The notes under the pieces: model-generated | The model's database searches: none | Seen by the model: the letters and a program-made list of their open reading frames with translations, nothing else | What the model was told of the DNA's origin: nothing | Made by a program: the position numbers and the translations under genes | Assembly: GCA_028622995.1 (NCBI GenBank) | Contig: JAJQJQ010000051.1 | Location: forward strand, 310,001-374,000 | Length of the DNA stretch: 64,000 nt | Origin: Panagrolaimus kolymaensis | Taxonomy: Eukaryota; Nematoda; Chromadorea; Rhabditida; Panagrolaimidae | Reading direction: 5' to 3' | Part shown: positions 61,222-64,000 of the stretch, piece after piece | Layout of the letters: the number at the start of each line of letters is the position of its first letter | Numbering within the stretch: the stretch's first letter is position 1

Positions 61222-61283
61222 ACCATCCTAGCTAGATAGAAAGATCGGGCCTTCGGCCCGATCTTTCTATCTGCTAGGATGGT
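61222..61283. repeat. 62 bp near-perfect hairpin
   Basis: Arm ACCATCCTAG...GATCGGGCC (61222-61251) pairs with GGCCCGATC...CTAGGATGGT (61255-61283) with one bulged base; the loop is TTC. It is followed by CGACC and a T-run, so it looks like a stem plus T-tract. Position suggests it belongs to the right end of the 1.25 kb insertion. Confidence 0.85.
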
Positions 61284-61302
61284 CGACCTTTTTTACATAT
61301 TA

Positions 61303-61427
61303 TAATTAGTTTCAATCATGATAATCCACGAACTCGAGTAAAAAAAGGGACATACTTGGCTTTGATAAAATTCAAAAAGCCAGTTATTTGGGGCAAAATG
61401 CTCCAAGAAAGAACGGATAATGTTTGG
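61303..61427 (+). repeat. Truncated fifth copy of the upstream segment
   Basis: From ATAATTAGTTTCAATCATG through GGACATACTTGGCTTTG to GAACGGATAATGTTTG it matches 49090-49211 and 45370-45493. It then stops abruptly where the Mutator-like end begins; the other units go on with CCTAAAAATTTTG. Confidence 0.8.
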
Positions 61428-61570
61428 GGAGAGAACACTTGCCCGACGGTGTGAAAAAAGTGTGAAAAGTTGCCCGACCTGGCAAAAAGTAATGAATGAC
61501 AAGTGTGAAAAAATGAAAAGAGCGTCGGGCAAAAAAAGAAGCTCTTTAAAAGTTTCAAATTTGTGAAATT
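61428..61570. mobile_element. Putative end of a Mutator-like element
   Basis: The sequence changes sharply at GGGAGAGAACACTTGCCCGAC. It has repeated TGCCCGAC/GTCGGGCA motifs (61440, 61469, 61525) and GTGTGAAAA repeats, typical of a transposon end. The transposase-OTU gene begins its last exon about 135 bp further on. The partner end and target duplication lie outside the window. Confidence 0.55.
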
Positions 61571-61704
61571 TTTTATTGATTTGTTTCAAAAATATATGCA
61601 TAAATTTATTTACATTTTAAAACTATTATCGCTCGAATTTAATTACCTTGTTAACCAATTTTATTTTTTAAAAATGTTGCAATTATTTTTACATTAAAAA
61701 AAAG

Positions 61705-64000
61705 CTAAAAAGACACAATTGGCTCAAAATGGTTCCCATTAACATAATCGACAAAAAGAGAAGGAACATTATTTACTGCTTTAACAACTTTATCTTCCGT
61801 CATTGTTAAATGGGGCGCAAAAATAAAGCCGTTGTTACTTGGGTATCTAAACCAAATATTTAGACCAATTAAATCAGATAAGCCATGGGCATCGTCGTTT
61901 CCGGCCCAAAGCTCCAGTGGTACACCTTCATTTTTGTAAAGCACTTTTAAAATTTCATCACGTTTTCGTTCAAATTCTTTCACGATTTTTGCGGAACCAA
62001 TACTATGAATTGTTAATCCATGTTTGATGATATGGTCATAAGTTCTTAATCTTATTTGCCAGTGGTGTCGTTGATTTCCAGTTAACAATACTGAAGCTGA
62101 ACGAAAGAAGCAATGTCCATCACCCCTTGCTTTACCTTTTCGAAAAGTCAACGGATTGTACACATTATTCGAAGCGGTTAATAAAGGAGATTCTTCAACA
62201 AGGCTTGGATCTAATCCCAACCGCTTTAAAGATTCTATGATTTGATCTTTTGAAGGAGAATTAAAATAAACGTTAACATCATCATTTGGTATTATTCCAC
62301 CTGGACGAAGTTTTTGATTGTCCTTTTTTTGAGAATTTAACATATTCTTGCTTGCCATAACTCGAGGATTATTTATACCATCGACTTTATCCATATCTTG
62401 CTGAATTTTTGGTTGAAGTTTAACTTCATCTTCAACCACTTCCACGCTTTCATTTGCCTGAACAGAATTTAAAAGACGTTTGTTGAAGTTTGATGTTTCT
62501 GATTTAATTTTATTTTGAATTTCTGGGGCTTTAAAATTCAAAAAATCTTCTCTTCTTTGTTCACCAGTAAGCTCATCAATTAAGGCATTAGCTTCGGTAA
62601 TAGCTGACCAATCAAAGGGAATGGTTTCATTTAAACTTTCGGACAAAAGTTTTTGAACTCCATTATTTTCTTCATCACCGACAATATCTGCTTCATAAGT
62701 TCTTGATGCTTGTTCATCGAAAGTTTCATTCATCTCCATTTCGACCATTTTTTCGGCATTTTCAATAATTTTGTGTAAATCTTTTGATTTTTTAAAATCA
62801 TAATCTTCATAATCCTCTAATAAATCTTCAGCATTATCAGCTTGCTGTTGAGTAGCAGTTGCTTTTGCGGATTTCATAGTCATCAAACTTTTGTTACGAA
62901 CTTCATGTAATAAATAGGAAATACGGGAGCAATGCCTTGCTTGAATTTCCAATAGTTCTTCATCGCTTGCATTCTATAAAAAGTAACAAATTTTTAAATG
63001 TATTTCTCTTTTTTATTGCTTTAACTTACTCTTTCTGAAGCTTCTTCCATAGCTTCAGAATAATGATCTTCATATGAACTAATTCTAACTTGAAGTTCCG
63101 CATATTTTTTATTTTTGGGCTTTGGTTTGATTTTTCCATCCAAAAATTTCAAAATCCTCGATTCAGTTTTAGAAAACATTGTTTGTTGAATTTGTAAAAA
63201 TACTTTATATTTGGGATTTTTTGGAATAACCATTGGAAGAAAGCTGTGATATCCCTCGCATACATTGGTGTTTCTTTTATTGAGATTGAAAAAAGAGAAA
63301 GTATTTCCAGCCTTTAATCTTGGAATCCAAGTACGGTTCATATAAGCCACTATTTGCTTCAATTCTTTTGTGGGCCAATGTTGAGGATCAACATTTACAG
63401 GAACTGGTGGAACTTTACTCAAAACATGTTCCCAAAAAAAAATAGCATCATTTGCAGGAAGCATTGGTAAAGCTAATTGAAGACGGAACCATCTCCTGAT
63501 AGAATCGAATTCAGGCTTTCCTTTTTTTCCAGCCATATAATGATCGTAAAGCCCTTTGCTTTTGATGTATCTTAAGAAAGCCTGGTCGAAATGGAAGAGG
63601 CAGCCATATACTTTATCAGCCCCATTGAGTTTTTGAAGGGCATTTAAGAGCCCATTCTCATAATCGCAATGTACACGATCAAATTCTGGTTGGATACCAT
63701 ATTCTGCCCATTTTTGTTTTATTACATTTATGATGGTTTCATAAGTTGCTTGATCTTTATTAACCATTGGCGCCATTAAAAGTACATTCCATTCTTCACC
63801 AAATTCTGTTTTAACAAGGCCATGAATATAAAAAGTTTGTGAGAACCCATATGGGGCTGTACTAAATGTAGCGTCACATGCTAATGTTTTTGAAGAAGCC
63901 ATTATCCTAAGTGCTTGTTCAGATGCAAAAACAGCAGTGCCATTATCTTCATATTGCAACCAATCTAATCCTTGCAAAAGTTTTGAATGCTCTTGTGCAA
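61705..64000 (-). CDS. MULE transposase fused to OTU cysteine protease domain (partial)
   Basis: Two exons, 64000-63030 (continuing past the window edge) and 62973-61705, join in phase 0 over a 56 bp intron to at least 745 aa. The first carries a Mutator-like transposase core: LACDATF (first Asp), VHCDYENGLLNAL (second Asp), GCLFHFDQA, and NTNVCEGYHSF (the conserved Glu). The second has an acidic linker and ends with an OTU-type fold: GDGHCFFRSA (catalytic Asp and Cys) and NHFEPIVSF (catalytic His). The transposase should excise and insert the element; an OTU domain usually removes ubiquitin, and why it is joined here is unknown. The N-terminus, where a zinc finger such as FLYWCH or WRKY-GCM1 often lies, is beyond the edge. 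No stop or frameshift is seen. Confidence 0.85.

Larger units (their letters stand above)
60051..61302. mobile_element. About 1.25 kb insertion splitting the fifth unit
   Basis: Sequence with no counterpart in the other units lies between two pieces that are adjacent in copy 1. It contains a 38/39 bp minisatellite, scattered GAGAACC motifs (60050, 60155, 60813) and a strong hairpin near its right end. No transposase and no clear terminal inverted repeat or target duplication were found. A Helitron-like or other non-autonomous element is possible, but a CTRR end was not seen. Confidence 0.45.

Noticed and set aside
1..64000. tRNA or rRNA genes
   Set aside because: No cloverleaf with a GGTTCGAATCC-like B box and no rRNA core motif was recognised on either strand; a tRNAscan-SE run would be decisive.

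Overview
The window looks like eukaryotic nuclear DNA, about 70% A+T by eye, most likely from a nematode (inference). The signs are genes split by 45-80 bp introns with GTAAGT-type donors and TTTTAG/TTTCAG acceptors, a kinase with a C-type-lectin ectodomain, an F-box-like protein that opens with an 'LPYECQ' motif, an IRS adaptor with few YxxM sites, and a possible 5' trans-splice acceptor. The species cannot be named from sequence alone. All gene models were spliced by hand; exon phases were checked and agree except where stated.

Left end (0.1-8.2 kb): a receptor tyrosine kinase with a C-type-lectin ectodomain (+) converges on an insulin receptor substrate (IRS) adaptor (-). Then comes a gene-free A/T-rich stretch of about 15 kb (8.2-23.3 kb). 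It holds a GC-rich hAT-type MITE and at least six loci of a short paired inverted repeat that I cannot assign to a known family.

23.3-27.8 kb: a nested transposon. A 3,243 bp element with 403 bp inverted repeats and an intact, seven-exon DDE-like transposase sits inside one arm of a 199 bp palindromic TTAA-type MITE. A separate 443 bp palindromic MITE follows. 27.8-35.5 kb is another A/T-rich desert.

35.5-44.5 kb is the housekeeping block: an F-box-like gene, a frame-disrupted protein phosphatase inhibitor-2-like gene, a small membrane ORF, an unrecognised serine-rich gene, a TSC22-family leucine-zipper gene with a long polyQ tail (+), and an SLC25A51-type mitochondrial carrier (-).

45-61.4 kb is the most unusual region: four tandem copies (units of about 3.7-4.0 kb) of an eight-exon gene for a single-pass membrane protein that I do not recognise. 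Copy 1 differs strongly from copies 2-4 in the extracellular exons, but the transmembrane and cytosolic exons are almost identical in all four. The spacers carry a conserved set of stem-loops, remnants of a minus-strand gene and clear recombination junctions. Beyond copy 4 lies the start of a fifth unit, split by a roughly 1.24 kb insertion (with a 38/39 bp minisatellite and a 62 bp hairpin) and then cut off by the end of a Mutator-like element. That element's transposase is spliced to an OTU cysteine-protease domain and runs off the right edge.

Functionally, the kinase, the IRS adaptor and the TSC22 protein belong to signalling families, but nothing here shows that they act together. The tandem receptor-like array is the best candidate for an undescribed system.
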